DNA of 64,000 nt from contig NZ_CP043506.1 in the NCBI RefSeq assembly GCF_008365315.1, positions 1,656,001 to 1,720,000 of the forward strand, read 5' to 3'. Below the pieces are notes generated by a model. The model was not told where the DNA came from. It saw nothing but the letters and a program-made list of their open reading frames with translations, and ran no database searches. Below, one piece after another: positions 46,623-55,236 of the stretch. The position numbers were made by a program, and so were the translations under genes. The first letter of the stretch is position 1; each line of letters starts with the position of its first letter. Origin of the DNA: Acetobacter vaccinii. GTDB lineage: Bacteria > Pseudomonadota > Alphaproteobacteria > Acetobacterales > Acetobacteraceae.

Positions 46623-46786
46623 GTGGTGCAGCACATAGAGATATTGATAGTGTTGTGTCATGTGTAGTGATTGGCGTGACCGGCAGCCAGATGCTGCCAG
46701 TGCCCGTCACCTGTCCTGCTTATGCCAAGGCAGCAGAACGGGTGATGGACGTTTTTGTCAGGCAGCGTGTGGATGGATGATACGGC

Positions 46787-47962
46787 CTAGCTTTTGAAAA
46801 TACGATCCACCTGTTGATTGAACAGCGCCATCTCCTCTGCCGACCCTATCGTAACGCGAGAGATATTGGGCCATATCGGCCAGTTTCGACCGATAACAAC
46901 TCCTCTTTTTTCAAAGGCTGCGGCAACATCAGCAGCCGGGCGGCCCCAGTCCACCATGATCATGTTGGCCTGACTGCCAGGCAGGAATGCTATGCCCCGT
47001 TTTTGAAGGTGCTGTTCCACAGCCTCCCTGACCGCTGTCATGTTATCACGCCGTTTTTTGATCTGATCGGGCAGGAGGAGGCTTTCTTTGGCACCAGCCA
47101 GTGCAGAAACGTTGATCAGCCTTGTTGCGGCCTCACCATCATACCGCATCATCCTCTGGTGTAGTTCAGGGTGGGCAAAGCTTAGGCCAACCCGGAGGCC
47201 TGCCATGCCAAAGAGTTTTGAAAAGGTTCTGAGAACAATAAGGTCTTTGCGGTTCTGCAAAAGTGCCAGGGCGCTGGGGTTGGTTGTAAAATGGATATAA
47301 GCCTCGTCAACCAGAACGACTGCGTCGGCAGGTTTGTTGTCCAGCAGCCATTTGATCTCCTGCAGGGGTGTTGATGTCCCTGTCGGATTGTTTGGTGAGC
47401 ACACATAGTAAAGACCAGCCTTTGGGTTTGCTTTGAGCAAGGCTTTGGTACTGGTCGCGTAATTCTCTGCAGCGGTCAGAGGAACGCGCTGGACAGGAAT
47501 ATTGAGATATTTTGCAACTTTCCACGGCACCTCAAAGGTGGGATCAACCGTTACAAGCCCTCTCTCAGGGGACGCAAAAGCTGCAATACTGCGAATAAGA
47601 GGGTCCATTGACCCCTGCCAGACCAGAATCTGCTCAACGGGCACATGTTCTACAGTGGAGACTGTGTGCAGGAAGTCGTTATGTAGATGGTCAGGGTCAT
47701 ATCTGTTGCCCGACAGGATTGTTTTCTGGGCAACGCGGGCGGCCTGTGGCAGGGGGCCGGTCCAGTATTCATTTTTATCGATGTAAGCGATGACATTGGT
47801 AGACTTTTCATCACTGACTGGCGTACGCGCCTGAGCCGCAGGTAAAATCTGGGAAAAAGAGATCCCCGCTCCGAGCAGGCCTGCCAGTCGTGTAAATTGC
47901 CGACGTGAAAAATCACGGGAGACAGTGGCTTTTGCGGGGTCGGAATTTATTGAATCGGTCAT
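46787..47962 (-). CDS. Tat-exported PLP-dependent aminotransferase (HisC-like)
   Basis: This 391-aa class I/II aminotransferase has a twin-arginine signal: S19-R20-R21-Q-F-T then a hydrophobic stretch, likely cleaved after AQA around residue 44. The catalytic domain has NNPTGT, DEAYIHF and the PLP lysine Lys249 in TFSKLFGMAGLRVG, so the active site looks complete. Most HisC-like enzymes are cytoplasmic; export implies a folded PLP enzyme acting in the periplasm on an unknown amino substrate. It is transcribed divergently from the TonB-dependent receptor across a 373-bp AT-rich spacer. Confidence 0.85.
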   Translation of the reverse strand: MTDSINSDPAKATVSRDFSRRQFTRLAGLLGAGISFSQILPAAQARTPVSDEKSTNVIAYIDKNEYWTGPLPQAARVAQKTILSGNRYDPDHLHNDFLHTVSTVEHVPVEQILVWQGSMDPLIRSIAAFASPERGLVTVDPTFEVPWKVAKYLNIPVQRVPLTAAENYATSTKALLKANPKAGLYYVCSPNNPTGTSTPLQEIKWLLDNKPADAVVLVDEAYIHFTTNPSALALLQNRKDLIVLRTFSKLFGMAGLRVGLSFAHPELHQRMMRYDGEAATRLINVSALAGAKESLLLPDQIKKRRDNMTAVREAVEQHLQKRGIAFLPGSQANMIMVDWGRPAADVAAAFEKRGVVIGRNWPIWPNISRVTIGSAEEMALFNQQVDRIFKS

Positions 47963-48061
47963 ATTTCTGTCTCTGATTACAGTCTGACCTAAGCAAACAT
48001 AAAAATGTTCTTCCATATAATGAGAAATTAAAAACCCTTCCTTTTCGGGGGGAAGGTTACA

Positions 48062-48082
48062 ACACAGATCAGTGATCTGTGT
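48062..48082. promoter_or_regulatory. Perfect 21-bp palindrome, candidate operator
   Basis: ACACAGATCA and TGATCTGTGT are perfect 10-bp inverted arms around a single G, lying 100 bp upstream of the aminotransferase start and 254 bp upstream of the TonB receptor start. No T-run follows on either strand, so an operator is more likely than a terminator. Confidence 0.5.
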
Positions 48083-48191
48083 GGTTTTGCGTGTAGGTCA
48101 GTGTCGGCCTGATACAGGCCATTATTTCATCAAGCGATGGAAAGCCCATTCATTAAAAAATATTGATATAATCAAAGTGCAGAAGTGTATA

Positions 48192-48205
48192 GATAATATA
48201 TTATC
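48192..48205. promoter_or_regulatory. Fur-box-like palindrome GATAATATATTATC
   Basis: This 14-bp perfect palindrome resembles the core of the Fur consensus (GATAAT...ATTATC) and lies 131 bp upstream of the TonB receptor gene. It is shorter than a full 19-bp Fur box; iron regulation is an inference. Confidence 0.35.
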
Positions 48206-48335
48206 ATTAAATAACCGATATAAATCCCATAATCACCTTTAATTTTTGCAATGTGGAACACGTTGTATATTTAATTGAAAATATAAAACTTTTGATAACA
48301 TTTATGGAAAAATCTATAGCATCTGGATATAAAAA

Positions 48336-50846
48336 ATGCACCGCACTGTTCTTCTTATGGGCACGGTCTCTCTTATTATTATAGTAACACCTACCCTGGC
48401 TGCCACGACAACGTCTAAAGTATCTCTTCACGGGGCAAGACATTCCCAGCCTGCCAGCGACAGACAGACGGCTCAGACTATTTCAGCAAAATCATCCACC
48501 CGTCATATCCATTCACCGCCGAAATCGCGTGATGCGGCAAAGGATAAAGCAGAAGAAATCCATGTCTCGGGCGGGCATTCCTATCTTCGCATTGCGCGCG
48601 ACAGTTCTATACCAGTCACTGTTATCACTTCTGCTGAACTGCGGCGTTCTGGCCAGATTAATCTGGCTGATGCCATCGCCCGGATTGATCCTGCAATTAC
48701 CACACAGGCTCAGGGGTGGGATTCTGCGGCTCTGACATCGTCCATCCGTATGCGGGGCCTTAACCCTAACGAAGTGCTTATTCTGGTGGATGGAAAGCGA
48801 CGGCATACAACAGGCAATATCGTTACGGATTCAGGGCCTTTGCAAGGCTCAACCCCGGTTGACCTGAATATGATCCCCACCAACGCGATTGATCATATCG
48901 AGGTGCTGCGCGATGGGGCGGGGACCCGTTACGGGGCAGATGCTGTTGCTGGTGTGATCAATATTATCACCAAGAAGACAGCACATGGCCTGAACGTGGT
49001 CACGGATACAGGGGCAGATGCTTATAATGGTGATGGATGGCGGTACAGAATTGGTGCAGATGGTGGCCTGAAATGGGGGGATGATGGCTTTATCCATCTG
49101 AACGGTGAAGTCTACCATAAGGATTTTTTCATCTCAAAATCTCGCGCAACGCGGGATCACAGGTGGTCGGAGGGTGATACCTGGGATCCTTATTCGGATC
49201 ATAGTGTCAGCACCCCAGAAGAAACGCGGGAAAATCTTTCCATCGAATGGGGCAAGGGTATTACCGATAAAATCGAGACCTATGGTCTTATTACCTATGC
49301 CCATCGTCATGCCGAGACCAACCAGCACTATCGCCTGCCCAGTGCGGCTCCGTCTGTGTACCCGATGGGGTTTGCCCCGATTGAAACCATTGAAGAAAAT
49401 GACTTTCAGGCCAATCTGGGCGTGAAAGGGCATGATCTGTTTGGTTTCAACTGGGACCTCAGCACGCTTTATGGTGAGGATGATGAAGACCTCGGCGTAA
49501 AGAACACGATCAATTCAAACATGTTGCTTAATCAGGGGGCGAGCCCAACCCGTGTGCGGACTTCCAGTTATCGGCTTTCACAATGGACGAGCAATTTTGA
49601 TGCCCATCGTGGTTTCAAAATTGCCAACACTGTTCCTGTCACTGTTTCGTTCGGTGCTGAACATCGTCTGGAAATGTACCATATCAAGGCGGGTGACCCT
49701 GCATCTTACCTGAATGGCGGCACCGCGGCATGGGCAGGTCTGACCGAACAGAGTGCAGGGTCATGGCAGCGGAATGTCTGGGCTGGCTATCTGGATGCTG
49801 ACTTCCATCCGCTTGAGCACTGGAGCCTCGATTTTGCAGGTCGTTTTGAGCATTACACGGATGCAGGAAATGCCGAAACAGGTAAGGTCTCGACACGGTA
49901 TGACTTTACCAAACGTATTGCCGTGCGTGCGACCATTAGCAACGGCTTTCGTGCGCCAAGCCTGCCTGAATACTATTTTAGCTCGCTGAACGTCAGCCCG
50001 ACAGGCGCTACGGGGTTACTGGGTGCGACTGGCGCTGCGGCGTCCCAGATTGGGGCCACAAAACTCAAGGCTGAACGCTCAACCAATGTTGAGGGTGGCT
50101 TTATTCTTGAGCCGATTGATGATTTTCATGTCTCGGTCGATGTCTACCAGATCAATATCCGCAACCGTATCAACGGGTCCAATTATACGAGTGGGCAGAC
50201 AGCGTATGACGCCATTTCCCAGACTGGTATTACCCTGCCTTCGGGGTTAGACCTCAGCAATGTGCAGGCCAACTACCTGGCCAATATTGGCAGCACCCGC
50301 ACACAGGGGCTGGATATTCAGGCTGACTATCGCTGGCGCTTGCGCCGTTATGGCAATCTTGATCTTTCGCTCATGCTCAACCTCAACCGTACCCGCATGC
50401 AGCATATCAACAGCAATGCGTTTGGGCAGTCCTTGGCCAGCGCCCAGACCATTGCTTATCTGACGACAGCCTCCCCCCGCAGCAAGATCATCCTGAATGC
50501 CTACTGGACCAAGGATAAATGGGATGTGAACATCCGTGAAACGCGCTACGGGCAGACATCCTCCATGCTCAGCTATTATGATCTTGCTCCTGCAAACCTT
50601 CGGTATTCGACAACCCAGTTTGCCCCATTTGTAAACACGCCAGTCTGGTTAACGGATCTGGAGGTTGGCTATCGTGCCAATCAGCATTGGCATTTTGCTA
50701 TTGGTGCCAATAACATCTTCAACATGCGGCCGCGGAAAGTAAACCCGATCAATAACTATCTTGGTGCCTCGATTTATGATGCCCATGGCGCCAATATCGG
50801 GTTTGAAGGCGCTTATTACTACGGGCGGATCAACGCGACGTTCTAA
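48336..50846 (+). CDS. TonB-dependent outer-membrane receptor
   Basis: This 836-aa receptor has a signal peptide (LLMGTVSLIIIVTP), an extended Ser/His-rich linker, a TonB-box-like segment (EEIHVSGG, about residue 73), a plug domain (about 85-210, with MRGLNPNEVLILVDGKRR and EVLRDGAGTRYGADAVAGVINI), and a C-terminal barrel ending in an aromatic residue (INATF). The ligand is not evident; siderophores, other metal chelates or small peptides are possible. Its neighbour is an exported aminotransferase, which might process the ligand. The gene lies in lower-GC DNA than the pilus genes around it. Confidence 0.92.
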   Translation: MHRTVLLMGTVSLIIIVTPTLAATTTSKVSLHGARHSQPASDRQTAQTISAKSSTRHIHSPPKSRDAAKDKAEEIHVSGGHSYLRIARDSSIPVTVITSAELRRSGQINLADAIARIDPAITTQAQGWDSAALTSSIRMRGLNPNEVLILVDGKRRHTTGNIVTDSGPLQGSTPVDLNMIPTNAIDHIEVLRDGAGTRYGADAVAGVINIITKKTAHGLNVVTDTGADAYNGDGWRYRIGADGGLKWGDDGFIHLNGEVYHKDFFISKSRATRDHRWSEGDTWDPYSDHSVSTPEETRENLSIEWGKGITDKIETYGLITYAHRHAETNQHYRLPSAAPSVYPMGFAPIETIEENDFQANLGVKGHDLFGFNWDLSTLYGEDDEDLGVKNTINSNMLLNQGASPTRVRTSSYRLSQWTSNFDAHRGFKIANTVPVTVSFGAEHRLEMYHIKAGDPASYLNGGTAAWAGLTEQSAGSWQRNVWAGYLDADFHPLEHWSLDFAGRFEHYTDAGNAETGKVSTRYDFTKRIAVRATISNGFRAPSLPEYYFSSLNVSPTGATGLLGATGAAASQIGATKLKAERSTNVEGGFILEPIDDFHVSVDVYQINIRNRINGSNYTSGQTAYDAISQTGITLPSGLDLSNVQANYLANIGSTRTQGLDIQADYRWRLRRYGNLDLSLMLNLNRTRMQHINSNAFGQSLASAQTIAYLTTASPRSKIILNAYWTKDKWDVNIRETRYGQTSSMLSYYDLAPANLRYSTTQFAPFVNTPVWLTDLEVGYRANQHWHFAIGANNIFNMRPRKVNPINNYLGASIYDAHGANIGFEGAYYYGRINATF

Positions 50847-50880
50847 AATCTTCCGTTCACTACGCCCGGTGCTTGCAAGG

Positions 50881-52302
50881 CTAGTGCCGGGTGCAGGTGG
50901 AGGCAGTGGTGCAGGTAAAGACATAACTCTGGTTTGAAACACCTGGACCACTGATAACGGTGGACGCCGTTTTGATGGTGCTTGTGTCATACAGCGTAAT
51001 GGCCAGATTGGTGTTGTACGAGGCAAGTGTGCTGATATTAATGGAACTGCCACCACGCAGCGTATAGGTGCCTATGACCTGCGCTCCGGACAAAAAGGCC
51101 AGAGACGATTGTGTGTCCAAAGTTGCGGTCGCATTGCTTTCAGTCCCTGTGACCATTGTTGCTTTGTTCCGCAGGGTTATGGTGGCGTTACTGATTTTGC
51201 ACCATGTGCAGGAATCTGTATTGGTCCAGGTTGAGGCATCAACCGTGATCGCAACAGAGTCCAGCGTGCTGCCAGCATTGTAAACGCTGAAAACAGACCC
51301 CCCTGTAATGTTGATCTGCGACCCGGCAGAGGTGGTAAAGGCCCCTTTGACAGTTGCACCGTTTTCTACATTCAGCACGTTACTGCCGATTTTAAAGGGG
51401 CTGTTTTCCCCATTGTAGGTAATGGAGCTGAAGGTGACAGAGCCGGTGCTGCCGGTAATCTGCCCGCCAATGCTGTCGAGGATCTGCGACGGGTTGGAAG
51501 AGGAAATGACAGAGCCCGTGGCAATGGACACTCCGGACTGCACATGAATGGGAATGTTGATGGTCACATTGCCATCAATAGTGATCAGGTTGTTGGCGCA
51601 GAGATAGTACGACGTATAACAGAGCTGTGCTCCCGGTGTGCCGTTCAGAACCAGTGTGCCACTAAAGGCCAGGGATGTGACGGTATTTGAGTTGGAACTG
51701 GCCACAGTGTCCGTTTTTTGCCACTCCGAGGTGCCACAGTTGTTCTGCACCGGGCCGCTCATGGTCAGGGCCTGCCCGGCGGCGGCCGCGACTGTCAGAG
51801 TGTTAAGGTAGGAATTATACTGGCAGTTGCTGTTCTGGTCTTTAAACAGTCCTGTCCATAGGGAGGACTGCGTTGTTGTGCCTGCGAAGGTGGCATATCC
51901 GGTAGCCCCAACCGTTATACTGTCGCGGTGGAGCAGACTGCCAAAAACAAGCGGAACAATAGCCGATGCGCTGACCGGCACGCGTTTGCGTTGCTCGTCC
52001 ACACCACCAATGGTGATACCGGTGGAGGTGGAGTCCAGCACACCGCTGCCGCTCTGCCCGCTGGATGGCGTAAAATTGGTCCAGAACAGCTTGTCGGCAT
52101 CGGCGGCACCAGCCGTTGGGTCGTCCAGTGACCCTTCAAGCCCGACGGCTGTTGTTGCGGCGTCCACGGCGGTTTGCAGGCGTTGCTTCACAACATAAAC
52201 GCGGCTGAGGTCAATGCCGATGGCCATGATCAGGAGCAGAGCGGGCAAGGTAATGGCCAGCAGTATGGCCACAACCCCCTTGCGGTCCTTGCAAAAGCTC
52301 AT
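50881..52302 (-). CDS. tadG: TadG-like protein with a repetitive beta-rich C-terminal domain
   Basis: This 473-aa protein begins like TadG: DRKGVVAILLAITLPALLLIMAI (pilin-like helix) then DLSRVYVVKQRLQTAVDAA, the TadG/DUF2134 pattern. From about residue 150 it becomes Ser/Thr/Asn/Gly-rich with short repeating beta-strand units (for example GNVTINIPIHVQSGV and TYTLRGGSSINISTL), suggesting a beta-solenoid. It lacks the von Willebrand domain of many TadG proteins. The start at 52302 is chosen; 20 upstream codons are unlikely. It is in reverse orientation, 4.2 kb from the main tad operon. Confidence 0.75.
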   Translation of the reverse strand: MSFCKDRKGVVAILLAITLPALLLIMAIGIDLSRVYVVKQRLQTAVDAATTAVGLEGSLDDPTAGAADADKLFWTNFTPSSGQSGSGVLDSTSTGITIGGVDEQRKRVPVSASAIVPLVFGSLLHRDSITVGATGYATFAGTTTQSSLWTGLFKDQNSNCQYNSYLNTLTVAAAAGQALTMSGPVQNNCGTSEWQKTDTVASSNSNTVTSLAFSGTLVLNGTPGAQLCYTSYYLCANNLITIDGNVTINIPIHVQSGVSIATGSVISSSNPSQILDSIGGQITGSTGSVTFSSITYNGENSPFKIGSNVLNVENGATVKGAFTTSAGSQINITGGSVFSVYNAGSTLDSVAITVDASTWTNTDSCTWCKISNATITLRNKATMVTGTESNATATLDTQSSLAFLSGAQVIGTYTLRGGSSINISTLASYNTNLAITLYDTSTIKTASTVISGPGVSNQSYVFTCTTASTCTRH

Positions 52303-52797
52303 GAGTGCGTGGGCAGTTCGGCCAGGGTGCTGGCACCATAAGGCGCAGGGTGCCGCCGGCAAGCGGGGTAGGGTGCGCGCACTGAATATCCGACCGGCAT
52401 AAGTCTGGCCTCCGAATCTGTCCTGTCATGCTGTGCCGTATGGGCGGAAAACAGCCGCGCATGCGGGTGCCACGATAGGAACCGGGGCGCATGGCGCAGT
52501 AAAGCACGATCTGGCGGCTCTGTGTGCAGGAAAACGCCGTGTGCCGGGCCCGTGGGGCAGGGTGGTCCCTCATTATTTCCCATGTGGAATATTTTTTTGT
52601 GGCATGGTGGGGGGAACTGGGTTAAATGAGTAATACCGTTATGGGTTTTAGTATTACTGGAATGAGCCATGGCCCGGTTTGACGCAGCGGCACGGAATAC
52701 AGGTCTGAACACTGTCTGTGCCCCGGCATGTCGGGTTGGTGGCCTTGTCCATAATGCCGCCCCTGCCGGTGAGTGGTGCTGAGGGAGGAGACAGGTC
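52303..52797. promoter_or_regulatory. Upstream region of the guanidine/urea operon
   Basis: These 495 bp contain no convincing gene. They hold the operator-like palindrome at 52629-52658, an imperfect palindrome around 52572-52591 (TATTTCC...GGAATA) and a T-run near 52592. The strong ribosome binding site GGAGGA lies just before the permease start. The guanidine-I riboswitch core sequences were looked for and not found. Confidence 0.45.
52629..52658. promoter_or_regulatory. Palindromic operator with NikR-type geometry
   Basis: AGTAATAC (52629-52636) and GTATTACT (52651-52658) are perfect 8-bp inverted arms with a 14-bp spacer. Read as six-base half-sites this is GTAATA-N16-TATTAC, the same 6-16-6 geometry as the E. 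coli NikR operator GTATGA-N16-TCATAC. It lies 139 bp upstream of the operon that encodes a NikR-like regulator, so it is the natural candidate target. Confidence 0.6.
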
Positions 52798-53757
52798 ATG
52801 GCGCGCATGTCTGGGTGGATGCTGTATGGCAAGGTTGGCCGCAGGGCGCGTGTTGTCCTTGGGGTGTTCTCCATCCTTCTGCCCCTTCTGGCGTGGAGTG
52901 CTGTCAGCTACGTGCCTTTCCTGTGGCACCCGCAGGTGCTGATCACCAATCCGGGTGGGGAGGAGTATCTGGAAGAAGGCATGCGTATGCAGCGTGCCGA
53001 CTTTGAGCGTGCCGTGCACGAAATGCGCGCGGCAGGCCAGAAAGTGCCAGAAGGTGTGCCCGCCAATCCTGTCTACCTGCCGTCACCCGGCAGCGTACTG
53101 TCGTCCTTTGCTCATGCTTTTGTCATGACAGAGGGGAATGGGCCTGAAAAATCCATTCTGCAGGCGTTCTGGCACAGTATTCAGATTATCTTCTGGGGCT
53201 TTGTCATTTCCTCGGCCATTGGTGTGCCGCTGGGTATTCTGTGTGGCACGGTGCCTGCGATTGCACGGCTGGTCGAACCCCCGGTGGATTTCCTGCGCTA
53301 CCTGCCTGCCCCGGCCTTTGGGGCACTGATGGTGGCCATTCTTGGGATTTATGATGCCCCCAAGATTGCGATTATCGTGATCGGGACCTTGTTCCAGCAG
53401 ATCCTGGTGATTGGCAACACCACCCGCAAGCTGGACTTTGCAGTGGTGGAGGCCGCCCGCACACTCGGGGCCAAAGGCCGGGGGCTTTTGCTGCATGTGG
53501 TTATTCCCGGCATTCTGCCCGACCTGTACCGGGACCAGCGCATTCTGCTCGGCTGGGCCTGGACATATCTGATCGTGGCGGAACTGATCGGCACATCCTC
53601 CGGTATCACATGGTTTATTACCCAGCAGGCCCGCTACCAGCATTTTGACAATGTGTTTGCCGCCATGGCCCTGATCGGGATTGTCGGCATGGGCACGGAC
53701 ATGCTGCTGGGCTTTGCCGCACGCTTTCTTTTCCGCTGGAAGCAGGAGATCGTCTGA
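52798..53757 (+). CDS. NitT/TauT-type ABC transporter permease (guanidine/urea operon)
   Basis: This 319-aa membrane protein has an N-terminal helix ([19 protein letters not shown]), a periplasmic stretch of about 80 residues, and a C-terminal BPD permease domain. The EAA-type loop is [22 protein letters not shown]. SsuC/TauC/NrtB-type permeases import small nitrogen or sulfur compounds. The ATG at 52798 is preceded by GGAGGA. The ATPase gene starts at the end of this gene, and later genes point to guanidine or urea as substrate. Confidence 0.88.
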   Translation: MARMSGWMLYGKVGRRARVVLGVFSILLPLLAWSAVSYVPFLWHPQVLITNPGGEEYLEEGMRMQRADFERAVHEMRAAGQKVPEGVPANPVYLPSPGSVLSSFAHAFVMTEGNGPEKSILQAFWHSIQIIFWGFVISSAIGVPLGILCGTVPAIARLVEPPVDFLRYLPAPAFGALMVAILGIYDAPKIAIIVIGTLFQQILVIGNTTRKLDFAVVEAARTLGAKGRGLLLHVVIPGILPDLYRDQRILLGWAWTYLIVAELIGTSSGITWFITQQARYQHFDNVFAAMALIGIVGMGTDMLLGFAARFLFRWKQEIV

Positions 53758-53758
53758 G

Positions 53759-54679
53759 ATGGCCACGCACGACCAGACACCCCCCGCCGACTATCGCGTT
53801 TTGCCGCCCGAAGTGGCCGAGCGTATGGCCCGCATCAAGGCGCGTGAGGTTGTTCTCCAGGTGGAAAACCTGGGCAAGACCTTCTCCCGCCATGGGCAGA
53901 CAACCGTGGCGCTGGAAGATATTTCCATGGGGGTCCACCGGCGCGAGTTCGTCTGTGTCGTTGGCCCGTCGGGCTGCGGCAAGTCTACCTTGGTGCGTAT
54001 TCTGGCAGGGCTGGAGGACGCCTCGTCCGGGCGGATTCTGGTCGATGGCACACCGGTGAATGGCCCCGGCCCCGATCGGGGGATGGTGTTCCAGAAATAC
54101 ACGCTCTTTCCGTGGCGGAGCGTGTGCCGCAACGTCATGTTCGGGCTGGAAATGTCGGGGCTGAGCAAGGACGAAAGCCGCCGACAGGCCATGCAGTGGT
54201 TGCAGGCCATCGGGCTTGAGCGCTTTGCCGATGCCCTGCCGCACCAGCTTTCGGGCGGGATGCAGCAGCGTGTGGCCATTGCCCGTGCTCTGGCCGCCCA
54301 GCCCCGTGTCCTGCTGATGGACGAACCCTTCAGCGCGCTGGACGCCCGCACCCGGGTGCGCATGCAGTCACACCTGCTCGACATCTGGCGCAAGACCGAC
54401 ATCACCATCGTGTTCATCACGCATGATCTGGATGAAGCCATTTATCTGGCTGACCGTATCCTTGTCCTCAAGGCGCATCCGGGGCGGGTGGAAGAGGTGA
54501 TCGAGGTGCCTTTGCCCCGTAAGCGTGGGCCGGACATTATGACCAGCCCAGAGTTTCTGGCCACACGCGCCCGACTGGAAGCCCTGATCCACGCTGAACC
54601 CGAGGACGAAGCCGCGGCCGAGGAGTTTGGTGATGACACCATCCCCCTGCTGACCCTTGTGACCGACGTGGTCGAATAA
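53759..54679 (+). CDS. NitT/TauT-type ABC transporter ATPase (guanidine/urea operon)
   Basis: This 306-aa ATPase has Walker [10 protein letters not shown] near residue 76, the Q-loop QKYTLFPW, the signature [15 protein letters not shown] and Walker [13 protein letters not shown]. The start at 53759 immediately follows the permease stop. About 50 C-terminal residues extend beyond the core domain and are acidic. It powers uptake with the permease and the binding protein encoded at 62274. Confidence 0.9.
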   Translation: MATHDQTPPADYRVLPPEVAERMARIKAREVVLQVENLGKTFSRHGQTTVALEDISMGVHRREFVCVVGPSGCGKSTLVRILAGLEDASSGRILVDGTPVNGPGPDRGMVFQKYTLFPWRSVCRNVMFGLEMSGLSKDESRRQAMQWLQAIGLERFADALPHQLSGGMQQRVAIARALAAQPRVLLMDEPFSALDARTRVRMQSHLLDIWRKTDITIVFITHDLDEAIYLADRILVLKAHPGRVEEVIEVPLPRKRGPDIMTSPEFLATRARLEALIHAEPEDEAAAEEFGDDTIPLLTLVTDVVE

Positions 54680-54698
54680 GCAGGAAAGGAGCAGCCCG

Positions 54699-55178
54699 TT
54701 GGCCCGCAAAAAAGCAGAAGAACAGGTCAGCCGGATCAGTGTTTCCCTGCCCCCTCATGTCCTGCGTGAACTGGACAGCATGGTGGTGGAAAAAGGCTAT
54801 GTCAGCCGTTCCCAGGCGATCCAGCATATCCTGCATGACGCCCTGACAGATTGCCGCCGTGATAATGATGACGAGATCATGGCCGGTGTGATCGTTCTTT
54901 TTTACAATAGCGGTACACCCGGCCTGCAACAGCGGCTGGCGGACATGCAGTATGAAAACCTGGCCGAGGTCATAAGCTCTCTGCATGTCAACCTGATCAG
55001 GCGGCAGACGCTGGAAGTCATGCTCGTGCAGGGGCGTGTTGGAAAGCTGCGTGATATTGAAAACATGTTTTCAACAATGCCGGGCGTTGTTTCTGGCAAG
55101 ATGCACCTTATTGCCTCCCTCATCCCCCCTGTGCACGAGGTAGGGCGGGAACCACCCTTGAACATGGAAAGTGCCTGA
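54699..55178 (+). CDS. NikR-like ribbon-helix-helix regulator without nickel ligands
   Basis: This 159-aa protein has an N-terminal ribbon-helix-helix domain (RISVSLPPHVLRELDSM, then VSRSQAIQHILHDAL) and a C-terminal ACT-like NikR domain (residues 62-140). Aligned to E. coli NikR, the nickel ligands His76, His87, His89 and Cys95 become Tyr85, His96, Asn98 and Thr104, so only one of four remains; nickel sensing is unlikely. The start is TTG at 54699 with AGGAG upstream. It lies between the transporter ATPase and the first deiminase gene, and a NikR-geometry palindrome lies upstream of the operon. It probably senses an operon-related ligand; which one is unknown. Confidence 0.8.
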   Translation: MARKKAEEQVSRISVSLPPHVLRELDSMVVEKGYVSRSQAIQHILHDALTDCRRDNDDEIMAGVIVLFYNSGTPGLQQRLADMQYENLAEVISSLHVNLIRRQTLEVMLVQGRVGKLRDIENMFSTMPGVVSGKMHLIASLIPPVHEVGREPPLNMESA

Positions 55179-55236
55179 CCATAAGCCGCCCGGTGGCGCA
55201 CAAGGCAACTCCTTTGTCGGACAGAAGGAAAAACCC

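Larger units (their letters stand above)
47963..48335. promoter_or_regulatory. AT-rich divergent promoter region, aminotransferase/TonB receptor
   Basis: This 373-bp region contains no gene and is far richer in AT than the rest of the window. It includes two perfect palindromes, at 48062-48082 and 48192-48205, listed separately. Both flanking genes probably start here. Confidence 0.6.
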
